A stretch of DNA of 64,000 bases from Enterococcus_I eurekensis. Lineage in GTDB: Bacteria; Bacillota; Bacilli; Lactobacillales; Enterococcaceae. The notes beneath the pieces were generated by a model that worked only from the letters and a program-made list of their open reading frames with translations, ran no database searches and had not been told where the DNA came from. The stretch is from positions 1 through 64,000 of the forward strand of contig NZ_JBHSGT010000017.1 of the NCBI RefSeq assembly GCF_042654605.1, in the 5' to 3' direction. Positions 35,417 through 45,069 of this stretch are shown piece after piece (position 1 is the stretch's first letter; each line of letters opens with the position of its first letter). Position numbers and translations under genes: made by a program.

Positions 35417-35461
35417 AAACTAGTGTGGGACTCAATTGTAGAGTGTCACACTAGTTTTTTT
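35417..35461 (+). terminator. Rho-independent terminator
   Basis: AAACTAGTGTG (35417-35427) pairs with CACACTAGTTT (35447-35457) and runs into T. Confidence 0.88.
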
Positions 35462-35509
35462 ATATCGATTTTAAAAACTAGCGAATTAATCGCATTCCTT
35501 GGATATCTT

Positions 35510-35518
35510 TGTTAAAAT
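35510..35518 (+). promoter_or_regulatory. Extended -10 promoter of polA
   Basis: TGT followed by TAAAAT (35513-35518), 34 nt before the start codon. Confidence 0.5.
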
Positions 35519-35551
35519 GATTAAGGACGAAAAAAGAAGGAGCGTAACTCA

Positions 35552-38191
35552 ATGAAAAATAAATTACTTTTAATCGATGGCAACAGTGTGGCTTTTCGTG
35601 CATTCTATGCTTTACATAATTCATTGGATCGATTCAAAAATAACAATGGTTTACATACAAATGCGATTTATGCTTTTCATACAATGTTTGATAACATGAT
35701 GGCTAGAGAAAATCCCACCCACGTTTTAGTTGCTTTTGATGCAGGGAGAACGACATTTAGACATGAATGGTACGATGAATATAAAGGTGGCCGCTCAAAG
35801 ACCCCTAGTGAATTTAAAGAACAAATGCCTTATATTCGCGAGTTGATTAATGCTTTAGGTGTGGAGCATTATGAACTAGATAACTATGAAGCAGACGATA
35901 TCATCGGAACGTTAGCGAAGCAAGTTGATAAAGAGAAATTTGACGTGGTTGTTTTAACTGGTGATAGAGATTTAACGCAGTTAGTAACAGATGATGTAAC
36001 GGTTAATATTACATTAAAAGGCGTTAGCGAAGTTGAAGTTTGTACGCCAGAGTTTATTGCTGAAAAATATCAAGGGTTATCACCATTACAAATTATTGAC
36101 TTAAAAGGTTTGGCTGGTGATGCGTCAGATAATATTCCGGGTGTCACAAAAGTCGGTGAAAAAACAGCGATTAAGTTATTGAATGAGTTTGGTTCGATTG
36201 AGGGAATTTATGAACATATCGATTCATTGAAGAAGAGCAAAATGAAAGAAAACTTGATTAATGATAAAGAGCAAGCTTTCTTATCAAAGAAATTAGCAAC
36301 AATTCATACGGACTCACCAATTACGGTCCAAGTGGAAGATTTAAAATATGAAGGGAAAGATATAGATAAGTTAATTCCTTTTTATAAAGAGATGAATTTC
36401 AATACATTCTTAGAAAAATTAAACATTGTCGAAGAAGTCTCAGAGTTAGAAGCAATTGATTTCGAAGTTGTTACTCAAACAACAGACGAAATGTTCCAAG
36501 ATGAATCAGCTCTATACGTGGAAATGCTAAGTGAAAATTACCATGTAGGTGAGATTGTTGGTCTTGTCTGGGGAACCAAAGAGAAAGTCTATGTTTCAAA
36601 AGACCTAGCTATTTTAGAACAAACCCCGTTTAAGAATTGGCTAGAAGATGCTTCGAAGAAAAAGCATGTTTATGACGCTAAACGAACCATTGTTGCGTTG
36701 TCTAAGGAAGGCGTTCAATTAAAAGGCTGTACCTTTGATATTCTATTAGCAGCTTATTTATTAAATACGAATGATCAAAGCAATGATATTTCTGCAGTAG
36801 CGCACCATTATGGCTATGATGCGATTCATTCAGATACAATGATTTATGGCAAGGGCGCAAAAATCGCTGTACCCGAGGATGATGTTTTATTTGAGCATCT
36901 TGCACGTAAAGTGGTTGCCATCGAATGGTTAAGCACACAATTAGTAACGGAATTAAAAGAAAAAGAGCAAGTCTCTTTATTCTATGAAATTGAATTACCA
37001 TTATCCGAAGTACTAGCTGAAATGGAAATTTTAGGGATTACGGTTGATGGACATCGTTTAGAACAAATGAAAGGTGAATTTGCGGAACGTTTAAATGCGA
37101 TTGAGCAAAAAATTTATGAACTTGCTGGCGAGAAATTTAATTTGAATTCACCGAAGCAATTAGGTGTGATTTTATTTGAAAAAATGGGCTTACCTGTTAT
37201 TAAGAAAACCAAAACGGGTTATTCAACAGCGGTCGATGTTTTGGAACAACTACGTGAGCAAGCACCAATTGTTGATGATATTTTAGTTTATCGTCAAATT
37301 GCCAAAATTCAATCGACTTATGTTGAAGGTCTGCTAAAAATGATTCAAGCTGATGGGCGCGTGCATACGCGTTATGTCCAAACATTAACACAAACAGGAC
37401 GCTTAAGCTCGGTGGATCCAAACTTGCAAAATATTCCAATTCGTTTAGAAGAAGGACGAAAAATACGTGAAGCTTTCATCCCCAAAAAAGAAGATTGGCT
37501 AATTTATTCATCGGATTATTCGCAAATTGAATTACGCGTACTCGCTCATATTTCAAACGATGAACACTTGAAACAAGCCTTTGTTGAAGGTCAAGACATT
37601 CATACAAGTACAGCAATGCGTGTCTTTGGAATTGATGATGCAAAACAAGTTACTCCCAATATGCGTCGTGATGCAAAAGCGGTGAACTTTGGAATTGTTT
37701 ATGGTATTTCAGACTATGGCTTGTCGCAAAACTTAGGTATTACTCGAAAAGAAGCGCAACAATATATCGACACCTATTTTAAACGTTACCCAGGTGTTAA
37801 AGAATATATGGAGTCAGTTGTCAGAGAAGCAAAAGACACAGGATATGTCGAAACATTATTTCAGCGTCGCCGCTATTTACCAGATATTAATTCAAGAAAC
37901 TTTAATTTACGTTCTTTTGCTGAACGAACAGCAATTAACTCACCAATTCAAGGGAGCGCCGCAGATATTTTAAAGATTGCGATGATTCATTTAGCGAAAC
38001 GCTTAAAAGAAGAAAAATTAGAAGCAAACATGCTGTTACAAGTACATGATGAGTTGGTATTTGAAGTGCCAGCAACGGAGCTAGAAAAGTTAGATCAACT
38101 AGTTAAAGAATCGATGGAAACAGCGGTATCTTTACATGTTCCTTTAACCACGGATAGTAGTTGGGGAAAAACATGGTATGAAGCAAAATAA
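35552..38191 (+). CDS. polA: DNA polymerase I
   Basis: Okazaki fragment maturation and repair polymerase, 879 aa. Domains: N-terminal 5' nuclease (about 1-290, LLLIDGNSVAFRAFYAL; YEADDIIGTLA; LKGLAGDASDNIPGV), a 3'-5' exonuclease-like domain (about 310-470) and the family A polymerase (from about 480; SSDYSQIELRVLAHIS, KAVNFGIVYGISDYGL, QVHDELVFEVP). In the exonuclease-like part the expected D-x-E is replaced by VEM, so proofreading is probably absent, as in Bacillus stearothermophilus Pol I. mutM and coaE follow. Confidence 0.97.
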   Translation: MKNKLLLIDGNSVAFRAFYALHNSLDRFKNNNGLHTNAIYAFHTMFDNMMARENPTHVLVAFDAGRTTFRHEWYDEYKGGRSKTPSEFKEQMPYIRELINALGVEHYELDNYEADDIIGTLAKQVDKEKFDVVVLTGDRDLTQLVTDDVTVNITLKGVSEVEVCTPEFIAEKYQGLSPLQIIDLKGLAGDASDNIPGVTKVGEKTAIKLLNEFGSIEGIYEHIDSLKKSKMKENLINDKEQAFLSKKLATIHTDSPITVQVEDLKYEGKDIDKLIPFYKEMNFNTFLEKLNIVEEVSELEAIDFEVVTQTTDEMFQDESALYVEMLSENYHVGEIVGLVWGTKEKVYVSKDLAILEQTPFKNWLEDASKKKHVYDAKRTIVALSKEGVQLKGCTFDILLAAYLLNTNDQSNDISAVAHHYGYDAIHSDTMIYGKGAKIAVPEDDVLFEHLARKVVAIEWLSTQLVTELKEKEQVSLFYEIELPLSEVLAEMEILGITVDGHRLEQMKGEFAERLNAIEQKIYELAGEKFNLNSPKQLGVILFEKMGLPVIKKTKTGYSTAVDVLEQLREQAPIVDDILVYRQIAKIQSTYVEGLLKMIQADGRVHTRYVQTLTQTGRLSSVDPNLQNIPIRLEEGRKIREAFIPKKEDWLIYSSDYSQIELRVLAHISNDEHLKQAFVEGQDIHTSTAMRVFGIDDAKQVTPNMRRDAKAVNFGIVYGISDYGLSQNLGITRKEAQQYIDTYFKRYPGVKEYMESVVREAKDTGYVETLFQRRRYLPDINSRNFNLRSFAERTAINSPIQGSAADILKIAMIHLAKRLKEEKLEANMLLQVHDELVFEVPATELEKLDQLVKESMETAVSLHVPLTTDSSWGKTWYEAK

Positions 38192-38205
38192 GGGAGGTTT
38201 CTAAC

Positions 38206-39045
38206 GTGCCAGAATTACCAGAAGTAGAAACCGTTAGAAAAGGTCTACAACAATTAGTTTTAGGAAAGACGATTGCCAAAGTCGAAGTGTTTTGGCCGAG
38301 AATCATTGAGATGCCAGAAGTCCCAATTTTTCAAGAATATCTTATCGGACAAACAATTGAAGCGATGAGTCGTCGTGGAAAATTTTTGATTTTTAAATTA
38401 AGTCAGTTTGACTTGGTTTCTCATTTACGGATGGAGGGCAAGTATGAATTTTTTACCCGAAATCAAGAAGTCATGATTACGAAACATACACACGTGATTT
38501 TTCATTTTACCGATGGCAGTCAATTGCAGTACCGTGACGTTCGCAAGTTTGGTCGGATGGCATTAGTCGGTAAAGACCAAAGTTCGGAGTACAAAGGAAT
38601 TAAGCAACTAGGTCCAGAACCACTGTCGACTGATTTTAAGTTGGACGCTTTTGAGAAAGCTCTATCGTTAAAGACGATGGCTATCAAACCCTTGTTGTTA
38701 AATCAAAAAATTGTCGTTGGTTTAGGGAATATTTATGTAGACGAAGCCCTTTGGTTCGCTAAAATTCATCCAGAGCGTCCAGCGAACAGTTTGACAAAAG
38801 AGGAAATTGGTTTGCTTTATGAAGGGACAATCAAGGTACTAGGTAATGCCGTTGAAGCGGGCGGAACCACGATTCGCTCGTATGTCAATGCATTAGGTGA
38901 GATTGGAGAGTTTCAAGTGTCGTTAGTTGTTTATGATCAAACAGGCAAATCTTGTCCACGTTGTCAAACACCCATTGAAAAAATAAAAGTGGCGCAACGC
39001 GGTACGCATTTCTGTCCAACTTGTCAAAAGAAAGTCGGTGGGTAA
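38206..39045 (+). CDS. mutM: Formamidopyrimidine-DNA glycosylase
   Basis: Removes 8-oxoguanine and FaPy lesions and cuts the abasic site. The 279-aa protein starts PELPEVETVRKGL after the initiator, with the catalytic Pro2 and Glu3, and ends with the zinc finger CPRC...CPTC (about 249-275). The start is GTG 38206 with AGGGAGG upstream. The polA-mutM-coaE order is conserved among Firmicutes. Confidence 0.96.
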   Translation: MPELPEVETVRKGLQQLVLGKTIAKVEVFWPRIIEMPEVPIFQEYLIGQTIEAMSRRGKFLIFKLSQFDLVSHLRMEGKYEFFTRNQEVMITKHTHVIFHFTDGSQLQYRDVRKFGRMALVGKDQSSEYKGIKQLGPEPLSTDFKLDAFEKALSLKTMAIKPLLLNQKIVVGLGNIYVDEALWFAKIHPERPANSLTKEEIGLLYEGTIKVLGNAVEAGGTTIRSYVNALGEIGEFQVSLVVYDQTGKSCPRCQTPIEKIKVAQRGTHFCPTCQKKVGG

Positions 39046-39048
39046 GTG

Positions 39049-39645
39049 ATGGGATTTGTATTAGGTTTAACAGGTGGAATCGCAACCGGTAAAAGTACAG
39101 TCGTAAAAACCTTTCGTGAATATGGTTTTCCAATCGTTGATGGTGATGAAGTTGCCCGTGAAATTGTGGAAATAGGGCAGCCAGCACTGACAGCGATCGA
39201 AGCAGAGTTTGGCGAGGAGGTTCTCTTGGAAAATGGGGAATTGGATCGTAAAAAACTAGGACAGATTATTTTTTCCCATCCAGAGAAACGTCAAGTTTTA
39301 GATCAATTATTGGATCCTTTTTTACGTAAGGCCATTTTGGCGAAAATAATCGCTAGTAAGCAAAAATCTCGTCTAGTCGTTGTTGATATCCCTTTATTAT
39401 TTGAAGCAGGTTATACGGATAATATAGATGAAATTGCGACGGTTTACGTTCCAGAAGACATTCAATTACAACGCTTAATGCAACGCGATGATTTATCGGA
39501 AGTAGAAGCGAAAAAACGAATTGCTAGTCAATGGCCAATTGAAGAGAAAAAAGAGAAAAGTCAAATTATCTTTGATAATCAAGGATCAATAGCTGAAACC
39601 AAAGCACAAGTGGTTGCATGGTTAAAAGCACAACAATATATTTAA
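39049..39645 (+). CDS. coaE: Dephospho-CoA kinase
   Basis: Final step of coenzyme A synthesis. The 198-aa P-loop kinase has LGLTGGIATGKSTV with Lys15, VDGDEVARE and VVDIPLLFEAGY. ATG 39049 and GTG 39046 are both possible, directly after the mutM stop; GGTGGG in mutM acts as the ribosome binding site. It is translationally coupled to mutM. Confidence 0.95.
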   Translation: MGFVLGLTGGIATGKSTVVKTFREYGFPIVDGDEVAREIVEIGQPALTAIEAEFGEEVLLENGELDRKKLGQIIFSHPEKRQVLDQLLDPFLRKAILAKIIASKQKSRLVVVDIPLLFEAGYTDNIDEIATVYVPEDIQLQRLMQRDDLSEVEAKKRIASQWPIEEKKEKSQIIFDNQGSIAETKAQVVAWLKAQQYI

Positions 39646-39650
39646 GTCAG

Positions 39651-39685
39651 AAAGAGGCAGCGAATTTTCGTTTTGCCTCTTTTTA
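39651..39685 (+). terminator. Rho-independent terminator after coaE
   Basis: AAAGAGGCA pairs with TGCCTCTTT across a short loop, followed by T residues. Confidence 0.88.
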
Positions 39686-39808
39686 TTTTCAATAAACCGA
39701 GAAATCATTGAAATGTCAAAAAACGCACCTTGTTTTTTCATAAAAGTAAAAAAACCTTGAAAAATGTATAAGGAATTGAGGTTTATCCGCAAGTAAATCG
39801 AAAAACCA

Positions 39809-39817
39809 TGTTATAAT
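39809..39817 (+). promoter_or_regulatory. Extended -10 promoter of nrdR-dnaB-dnaI
   Basis: TGT followed by consensus TATAAT (39812-39817), 63 nt before nrdR. Confidence 0.6.
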
Positions 39818-39879
39818 ATAGCTACTTAGAGTGTTCATATTGAATGCTTTTTTCAAATAAAAGAAAATGAGGTGGGAAT

Positions 39880-40347
39880 ATGCAATGCCCGAAATGTCAT
39901 CATAACAGTTCAAAAGTAATTGATAGCCGACAAGCGGATGATGGACGTGCGATCCGCCGTCGTCGTGAGTGTGAAAGTTGTGGGTTCCGTTTTACCACTT
40001 TTGAAAGAATAGAAGAAACCCCTTTACTTGTAATTAAAAAAAATGGCACGAGAGAAGAATTTAATCGGGATAAAGTTTTACGTGGTCTAGTGCGTTCCGC
40101 AGAAAAACGTCCCGTTACGATGGGACAAATGGAAAATATCGTTGATAAAGTTGAAAGAAAAATTCGCGAATCAGGCGAAAATGAGATTCCAACCAATTTG
40201 ATTGGTGAATATGTGATGGAATATTTAGTTGATTTAGACGAAATTGCTTATATTCGTTTTGCGAGTGTTTATCGTCAATTTAAGGATATGTCAGTGTTCT
40301 TAAAAGAGCTACAAGATATCGTTGAAAAACCAAAAGAGAAAGAATAA
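39880..40347 (+). CDS. nrdR: Transcriptional repressor NrdR
   Basis: Represses ribonucleotide reductase genes in response to (d)ATP. The 155-aa protein has the N-terminal zinc ribbon with Cys3, Cys6, Cys31 and Cys34 (MQCPKC; CESCGFRF) and the ATP-cone domain (about 49-139, LLVIKKNGTREEFNRDKV). Family length is normal. GAGGTGGG lies upstream. It heads an operon with dnaB and dnaI, the arrangement found in Bacillus. Confidence 0.97.
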   Translation: MQCPKCHHNSSKVIDSRQADDGRAIRRRRECESCGFRFTTFERIEETPLLVIKKNGTREEFNRDKVLRGLVRSAEKRPVTMGQMENIVDKVERKIRESGENEIPTNLIGEYVMEYLVDLDEIAYIRFASVYRQFKDMSVFLKELQDIVEKPKEKE

Positions 40348-40365
40348 CAGGAGGTGAGGGATTCA

Positions 40366-41772
40366 ATGAGAAGTGCTTGGGATGAAGTCACACCGAATGC
40401 GATTTATCAAGTGTTTAAATCCCTCCCCTTATCTAAAGAAGGCAATGATGGTCTGATTTATTTGTATCAGCCAATCATCGGACCGACAGCATTAGCCCTT
40501 TATTTTCAATTAATTGGCGATGAAGGGGATCAAAAAGAATTAGAGTTTATTCATTTGGATTGTTTAAACGCGCTAAACATCGGTTTACCTGATTTTTTAG
40601 TTGCTCGAAAAAGGCTGGAAGGTATGGGGCTTTTAAGTGTTTTTCAAAAAGAAGACGCGGAGTTTGGTAAGATGTTTATCTATCAATTAGAAGAACCGCT
40701 AGCGCCACAAGCGTTTATGAAAGACGTCACTTATAGTTTTTTATTAAATCAAGCAGTCGGGGATCGTAAGTTCCAACAATTGACGAGTCGTTTTCAACCA
40801 AAGCGAATTGAACGAGGAGACTATCAAGAAATTACGGCTAACTTCACTGAGGTTTATGGCCAATTGAATATGGAGTCATTTGCCCTTGCATCAGAGAAAC
40901 TAGATAATATTTCTGAGAGTTATCAGTCGGAACCGACAAAAAGAATTTGCACCAATCAATCCTTGATTGACTGGGAATATTTAATCGCCTTGGCTAAAAA
41001 GAAATACATTATTGAGCAAAACTTTACCCCAGAATTCAAAGAGCAATTAAGTATATATGCGAGTCTCTATGGTTATAAGGAATTAGAATTGGTCGAATTA
41101 CTCGCTGATGTTGTGGCAATTGATACGGGAGAAGTTGAGCTAAAAGCTCTTCAAAGATTAATTTTAGAGCGGAATAAACGCCAATTTAAACCACAAGTAC
41201 AACCGAATGTAGGGGAAAATGAGCAACGTTATAATTTATTACGTCAAACAGGTTACTCTGAACGGGATATTGAGCTAATCAAAACGAGTGAAAAAACAGC
41301 ACCTTTTGATTTTCTAGAATCGATTAAAACGGAGAAGAAAAGTTATGTAACGGATAATGAGACTTGGTTGCTACGCTCGCTTGTTGAACGCAGTCCGTTA
41401 CCAAACTCGGTTATTAATATTTTAATTCATTACGTGTTAGTGATTCAAAACAATAGTACGCTACAAGGGAACTTTGTCAATGCAATTGCCACTAACTGGT
41501 CGGAAAAAGGTTTTAAAGCACCGGAAACGGCCATTAAGTATGTGCGTGAATATGTAAAAGAAGCGAAAGAAAAACAAGAAGAAAAAGAGAAAAGACGCAA
41601 TACGCGACCGAATAACTATTCAAGGAATAATGTTCGGGTGGAAAAACTGCCGGATTGGGCTAAAGAGACGAAAAAAGCCACAAAAGAGCCCGCTGCTGAA
41701 GACCCAAACATTCAAGCAGAGCTTAATAAACGTCTACAAGCTTATTTGAAAAGAAAGGAAGGTGAAAGTTGA
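40366..41772 (+). CDS. dnaB: Replication initiation and membrane attachment protein DnaB
   Basis: Gram-positive DnaB (not the helicase) helps load the replicative helicase at the origin and at stalled forks. The 468-aa protein has the N-terminal winged-helix part (AIYQVFKSLPLSKEGNDGL) and the DnaB/DnaD C-terminal domain (about 340-420, VINILIHYVLVIQNNSTL; AIATNWSEKGFKAPETA). The start is ATG 40366 with AGGAGGTGAGG upstream; GTG 40354 is inside that site. The stop overlaps dnaI by one base. Confidence 0.92.
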   Translation: MRSAWDEVTPNAIYQVFKSLPLSKEGNDGLIYLYQPIIGPTALALYFQLIGDEGDQKELEFIHLDCLNALNIGLPDFLVARKRLEGMGLLSVFQKEDAEFGKMFIYQLEEPLAPQAFMKDVTYSFLLNQAVGDRKFQQLTSRFQPKRIERGDYQEITANFTEVYGQLNMESFALASEKLDNISESYQSEPTKRICTNQSLIDWEYLIALAKKKYIIEQNFTPEFKEQLSIYASLYGYKELELVELLADVVAIDTGEVELKALQRLILERNKRQFKPQVQPNVGENEQRYNLLRQTGYSERDIELIKTSEKTAPFDFLESIKTEKKSYVTDNETWLLRSLVERSPLPNSVINILIHYVLVIQNNSTLQGNFVNAIATNWSEKGFKAPETAIKYVREYVKEAKEKQEEKEKRRNTRPNNYSRNNVRVEKLPDWAKETKKATKEPAAEDPNIQAELNKRLQAYLKRKEGES

Positions 41773-42695
41773 TGGATAACATTGGAAGCCAGTTGTCAAA
41801 AATTTTGGATCAAAAGAATTATCGTCTTCGTTATCAAGAAATGATGCAAGAAGTGCTAAATGATCCAGAAGTCAAAGCCTTTCTAGAAAAACATAATGAT
41901 TATTTAACACCGCAAGATATCGAAAAAAGTTACGCTAAGTTATATGAATTTGTCCAAGAAAAACGAAAATTTAATGAGCAATCAGAAAAGATGATTGCTC
42001 CGGGATATGAGCCTCAACTGACATTGAACTTTCATTCGATTGATGTAACGTATGTGCCGACGCAAGGTTTGCTAGCGTATAAACATCGCGAAGAGGTTCG
42101 TAATCGCATTCGTTCCATCAATATGCCTAAAGACATCCAAGAAGCCAATTTTAAGAATTACGAACAAACAACGGAACGTGCACAAGCAATTTTTGCAGCT
42201 TATGATTTTGTTGAAAATTATACCAATCAACCGAAGGATTTTCACAAAGGGCTATACTTAGTTGGGAGTTTTGGTATTGGTAAAACCTATTTACTTGGAG
42301 CGATTGCGCGCGAATTAGCTGAAGCGGGCTATTCCACTACGCTTCTACATTTTCCAACTTTTGCAGTTGATATGAAGCAAGCAATCGGAAAAGATTTGGT
42401 TGGTGAAAAATTAAATGCAATTAAACAAGCACCAATTCTGATGCTTGATGATATCGGGGCTGATGCGATGAGCAGCTGGATTCGTGATGAAGTTTTTGGC
42501 GTTATCTTACAGCACCGCATGCAAGAACAGTTACCAACTTTCTTTAGCTCTAATTTTACAATGTTGGAGTTAGAGCAACATCTGTCTGTTACCCAACGAG
42601 GCGATGAAGAGCCGCTAAAAGCCAAACGAATAATGGAACGAATTCGCTATTTAACAAAGGAAATTAGTATGTCGGGAAATAATCGAAGAAACTAA
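41772..42695 (+). CDS. dnaI: Primosomal protein DnaI, helicase loader
   Basis: AAA+ ATPase that loads the replicative helicase. The 307-aa protein has the N-terminal helicase-binding region (1-130), Walker A GSFGIGKTYLL with Lys171, Walker B ILMLDDIGAD and a sensor region FFSSNFTMLELEQHL. ATG 41772 shares one base with the dnaB stop (TGATG). Adjacency to dnaB supports the assignment over a phage DnaC homologue. Confidence 0.95.
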   Translation: MDNIGSQLSKILDQKNYRLRYQEMMQEVLNDPEVKAFLEKHNDYLTPQDIEKSYAKLYEFVQEKRKFNEQSEKMIAPGYEPQLTLNFHSIDVTYVPTQGLLAYKHREEVRNRIRSINMPKDIQEANFKNYEQTTERAQAIFAAYDFVENYTNQPKDFHKGLYLVGSFGIGKTYLLGAIARELAEAGYSTTLLHFPTFAVDMKQAIGKDLVGEKLNAIKQAPILMLDDIGADAMSSWIRDEVFGVILQHRMQEQLPTFFSSNFTMLELEQHLSVTQRGDEEPLKAKRIMERIRYLTKEISMSGNNRRN

Positions 42696-42712
42696 TCTTA
42701 GGAGGAATTTCT

Positions 42713-43165
42713 ATGAAAAAAATAACAGCACCAGCTGTCTTGTTACTTAGTATGTTTATTTTAGGCGCATGTGGATCAAATGAAGGTGGAAGCTCATCAA
42801 GTTCAAAGGTCAATGAGACAACAACAGTAGAGTCTTCAGAAACATCGGAAATGTCAACAACGGAGGCGGGAGAAATGGTATTTACAGCAACAGTTGTCAG
42901 TGTCACGGATTTAGAATCAAGCACTCCAGCGATTCAAATTTTACTTGAAGATCCCGTTGCAGTCGAAGATTCAGAGGAGTCGATTGGGTCATTTCAAAAT
43001 GGTGTTGCATTAAATGTGGATCCGGCAACGCTTGAAATGCCTGTAGAAGAAATCAAAGTCGGCAGCCAGTTAAAGGTTACCTTAGGAGAACCTGCTGTTA
43101 TGACAATGTCAATTCCACCACAAATACCTGGAAATTCCATCATTTCCATCGAATTAATGAAATAA
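42713..43165 (+). CDS. Putative lipoprotein, function unknown
   Basis: The 150-aa protein has a lipoprotein signal peptide with lipobox LGAC, giving lipid-modified Cys20. A Ser/Thr/Glu-rich linker (about 22-53) leads to a beta-rich acidic domain (about 55-150). No family is recognised. AGGAGG lies upstream, 17 nt after dnaI, so it can share that transcript, but no role in replication follows. A terminator is downstream. Confidence 0.75.
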   Translation: MKKITAPAVLLLSMFILGACGSNEGGSSSSSKVNETTTVESSETSEMSTTEAGEMVFTATVVSVTDLESSTPAIQILLEDPVAVEDSEESIGSFQNGVALNVDPATLEMPVEEIKVGSQLKVTLGEPAVMTMSIPPQIPGNSIISIELMK

Positions 43166-43177
43166 CTTTACTCGAAT

Positions 43178-43219
43178 GCTCTGACTAGCCAGAAATAAAT
43201 TCGCTGTCAGAGCTTCTTT
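43178..43219 (+). terminator. Terminator after the lipoprotein gene
   Basis: GCTCTGAC (43178-43185) pairs with GTCAGAGC (43206-43213), followed by TTCTTTA. Confidence 0.65.
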
Positions 43220-43241
43220 AGTATTTTGGAGGTTAAAAGTA

Positions 43242-43940
43242 GTGAATGAACAAGTATTATCTTTACGTTTGAAGAAAGTCGGAGAAAAAGTACCTCAGGG
43301 TGCACGCTTAGCAGACATTGGTTCGGATCATGCTTATTTGCCGACTTTTTTAACTATAAACGGAAAAATTTCATATGCAGTTGCAGGTGAAGTAGTTAAA
43401 GGTCCTTATGAGTCAGCTAAAAAACAAGTAGCTAAAAACTTATTGTCAGAAAAAATTATTGTCCGTTTAGCCAATGGTTTAGCGGCAATTCATGATGAAG
43501 ATCAAGTGGATGCCATTACGATTGCGGGCATGGGTGGTACGTTGATTCGTCAAATTTTAGAGAATGGTATAAAACAAGGTCAATTAAAGAAAAATGAAAC
43601 ACTGATTTTACAGCCAAATATTGGTGAACGAACGCTCAGAGAATGGCTGATGTTAAATGGATATGGAATTGTTGATGAAGAAATTTTAGAAGAAAATGAT
43701 AAAATTTATGAGATTATTGTTGCAAAACCGGTGGGGAATGTGCATTATACTGAACAGGAATTACTGTTTGGGCCATTCTTGTTGCAAGAAAAAAATGAGA
43801 CGTTTATCAAAAAATGGCAACGTGAAGTTAAAAGTAAAGAGCGCGTTTTGGGTGATTTGATGAAAGCACATGTCGTTCCCCGATCAAAAGTTGCTGAAGT
43901 GAAAGAACAACTTAGCTGGATTCAGGAGGTTTTGGTTTAA
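43242..43940 (+). CDS. trmK: tRNA (adenine(22)-N(1))-methyltransferase TrmK
   Basis: Methylates A22 of certain tRNAs using SAM. The 232-aa protein has the SAM motif ARLADIGSDHAYLPTFL, ITIAGMGGTLIRQIL and LQPNIGERTLREWL, as in the YqfN/TrmK family, with a C-terminal coiled coil. The start is GTG 43242 with GGAGG upstream. It overlaps the Nif3-like gene by one base, the same pair as yqfN-yqfO of Bacillus. Confidence 0.93.
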   Translation: MNEQVLSLRLKKVGEKVPQGARLADIGSDHAYLPTFLTINGKISYAVAGEVVKGPYESAKKQVAKNLLSEKIIVRLANGLAAIHDEDQVDAITIAGMGGTLIRQILENGIKQGQLKKNETLILQPNIGERTLREWLMLNGYGIVDEEILEENDKIYEIIVAKPVGNVHYTEQELLFGPFLLQEKNETFIKKWQREVKSKERVLGDLMKAHVVPRSKVAEVKEQLSWIQEVLV

Positions 43941-45058
43941 TGGTTTATGGACTGGATTTTATTCGTCGTTTTGAAGCTTTTTGTCCATTATGGTTAGCCG
44001 AAGAAGGGGATCCCGTTGGTTTGCATATTGGATCGCTAGATCGAGAAATCAAAAAAATTATGATGACTTTAGATGTGCGACCAGAAGTCGTTAAAGAAGC
44101 AATTGAGAAGCAAGTTGACTTAATTATTGCTAAACATCCGCCAATTTTTCGACCAATCCAACGCCTTGTCCCAGATACACCGCAAAATGCGATGTATTTG
44201 GATTTAGTTAAACATGATATTAGTGTTTATGCCGCACATACAAATATGGATATCATTGAAGGCGGACTGAATGATTGGTTTTGTGAAGTGCTCGGTGTTG
44301 AAGTCGATAACTATTTATCCAAAACTCATGAAGTACCAATGAAAAAATTAGTTGTTTATGTTCCAATTGAACAAGCAGAACAAATGCGTCAGAGATTGGG
44401 GCAAAGCGGTGCGGGCAATATCGGCAATTATCACCATGCTAGTTATTCATTGAAAGGTGAAGGACGTTTTACGCCCAATGAGCAGGCAAACCCAACAATT
44501 GGACAAATTAACCAAGCTGAAGTTGTTGAAGAAGAACGAATTGAAGTTATTTATCCGCAAACACTTGAAACAAAGGTACTGGCAGCGATGTATCAAGTAC
44601 ATCCTTATGAAGAACCTGCTTTTGATATTTTACAATTGGATAATCCACCAAAAACGTATGGTCTTGGTCGAATTGGTAACTTAGAAAAACCACTGACCTT
44701 AGAAGATTTCATTACACATGTGAAGGAGACTTTTGATTTAGCAGATGTGCGTTTAATTGAATCCGATGATTCAAAAAAAATGGTTCAGCGGGTAGCAATT
44801 TGTGGTGGATCGGGTGAAAAATTCTACCCAGACGCGATTCGTCAAAAGGCTGACGTTTATTTAACCGGGGATGTTTACTATCATACCGCACATGATATTC
44901 AAGCAACTGGATTGACCGTCATTGATCCAGGACACCACATTGAGAAGTTGTGCGTGCCGAAATTTGCAGAACAAATGAATACTTGGAAACAAGAAGAGAA
45001 TTGGGAAGTAGAAATTATTGCTTCTGAAACAAACACAAATCCATTTCAAACAAGATAA
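43940..45058 (+). CDS. Nif3-like dinuclear metal center protein (YqfO type, DUF34)
   Basis: Cytoplasmic protein with a dinuclear metal site; the true reaction is unsettled, and the GTP cyclohydrolase label given to some members is disputed. The 372-aa protein has the metal-binding motifs AKHPPIF and AAHTNMD at the N-terminal half and LTGDVYYHTAHD near the C-terminus, with a PII-like insert (about 130-235) as in YqfO. It is coupled to trmK, while pepT begins 11 nt downstream. Confidence 0.9.
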   Translation: MVYGLDFIRRFEAFCPLWLAEEGDPVGLHIGSLDREIKKIMMTLDVRPEVVKEAIEKQVDLIIAKHPPIFRPIQRLVPDTPQNAMYLDLVKHDISVYAAHTNMDIIEGGLNDWFCEVLGVEVDNYLSKTHEVPMKKLVVYVPIEQAEQMRQRLGQSGAGNIGNYHHASYSLKGEGRFTPNEQANPTIGQINQAEVVEEERIEVIYPQTLETKVLAAMYQVHPYEEPAFDILQLDNPPKTYGLGRIGNLEKPLTLEDFITHVKETFDLADVRLIESDDSKKMVQRVAICGGSGEKFYPDAIRQKADVYLTGDVYYHTAHDIQATGLTVIDPGHHIEKLCVPKFAEQMNTWKQEENWEVEIIASETNTNPFQTR

Positions 45059-45069
45059 GGAGTCTTACA

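Noticed and set aside
36460..36960. Damaged exonuclease domain in polA as a pseudogene sign
   Set aside because: Loss of the D-x-E residues is typical of Gram-positive DNA polymerase I; the frame is intact and the other domains are complete.
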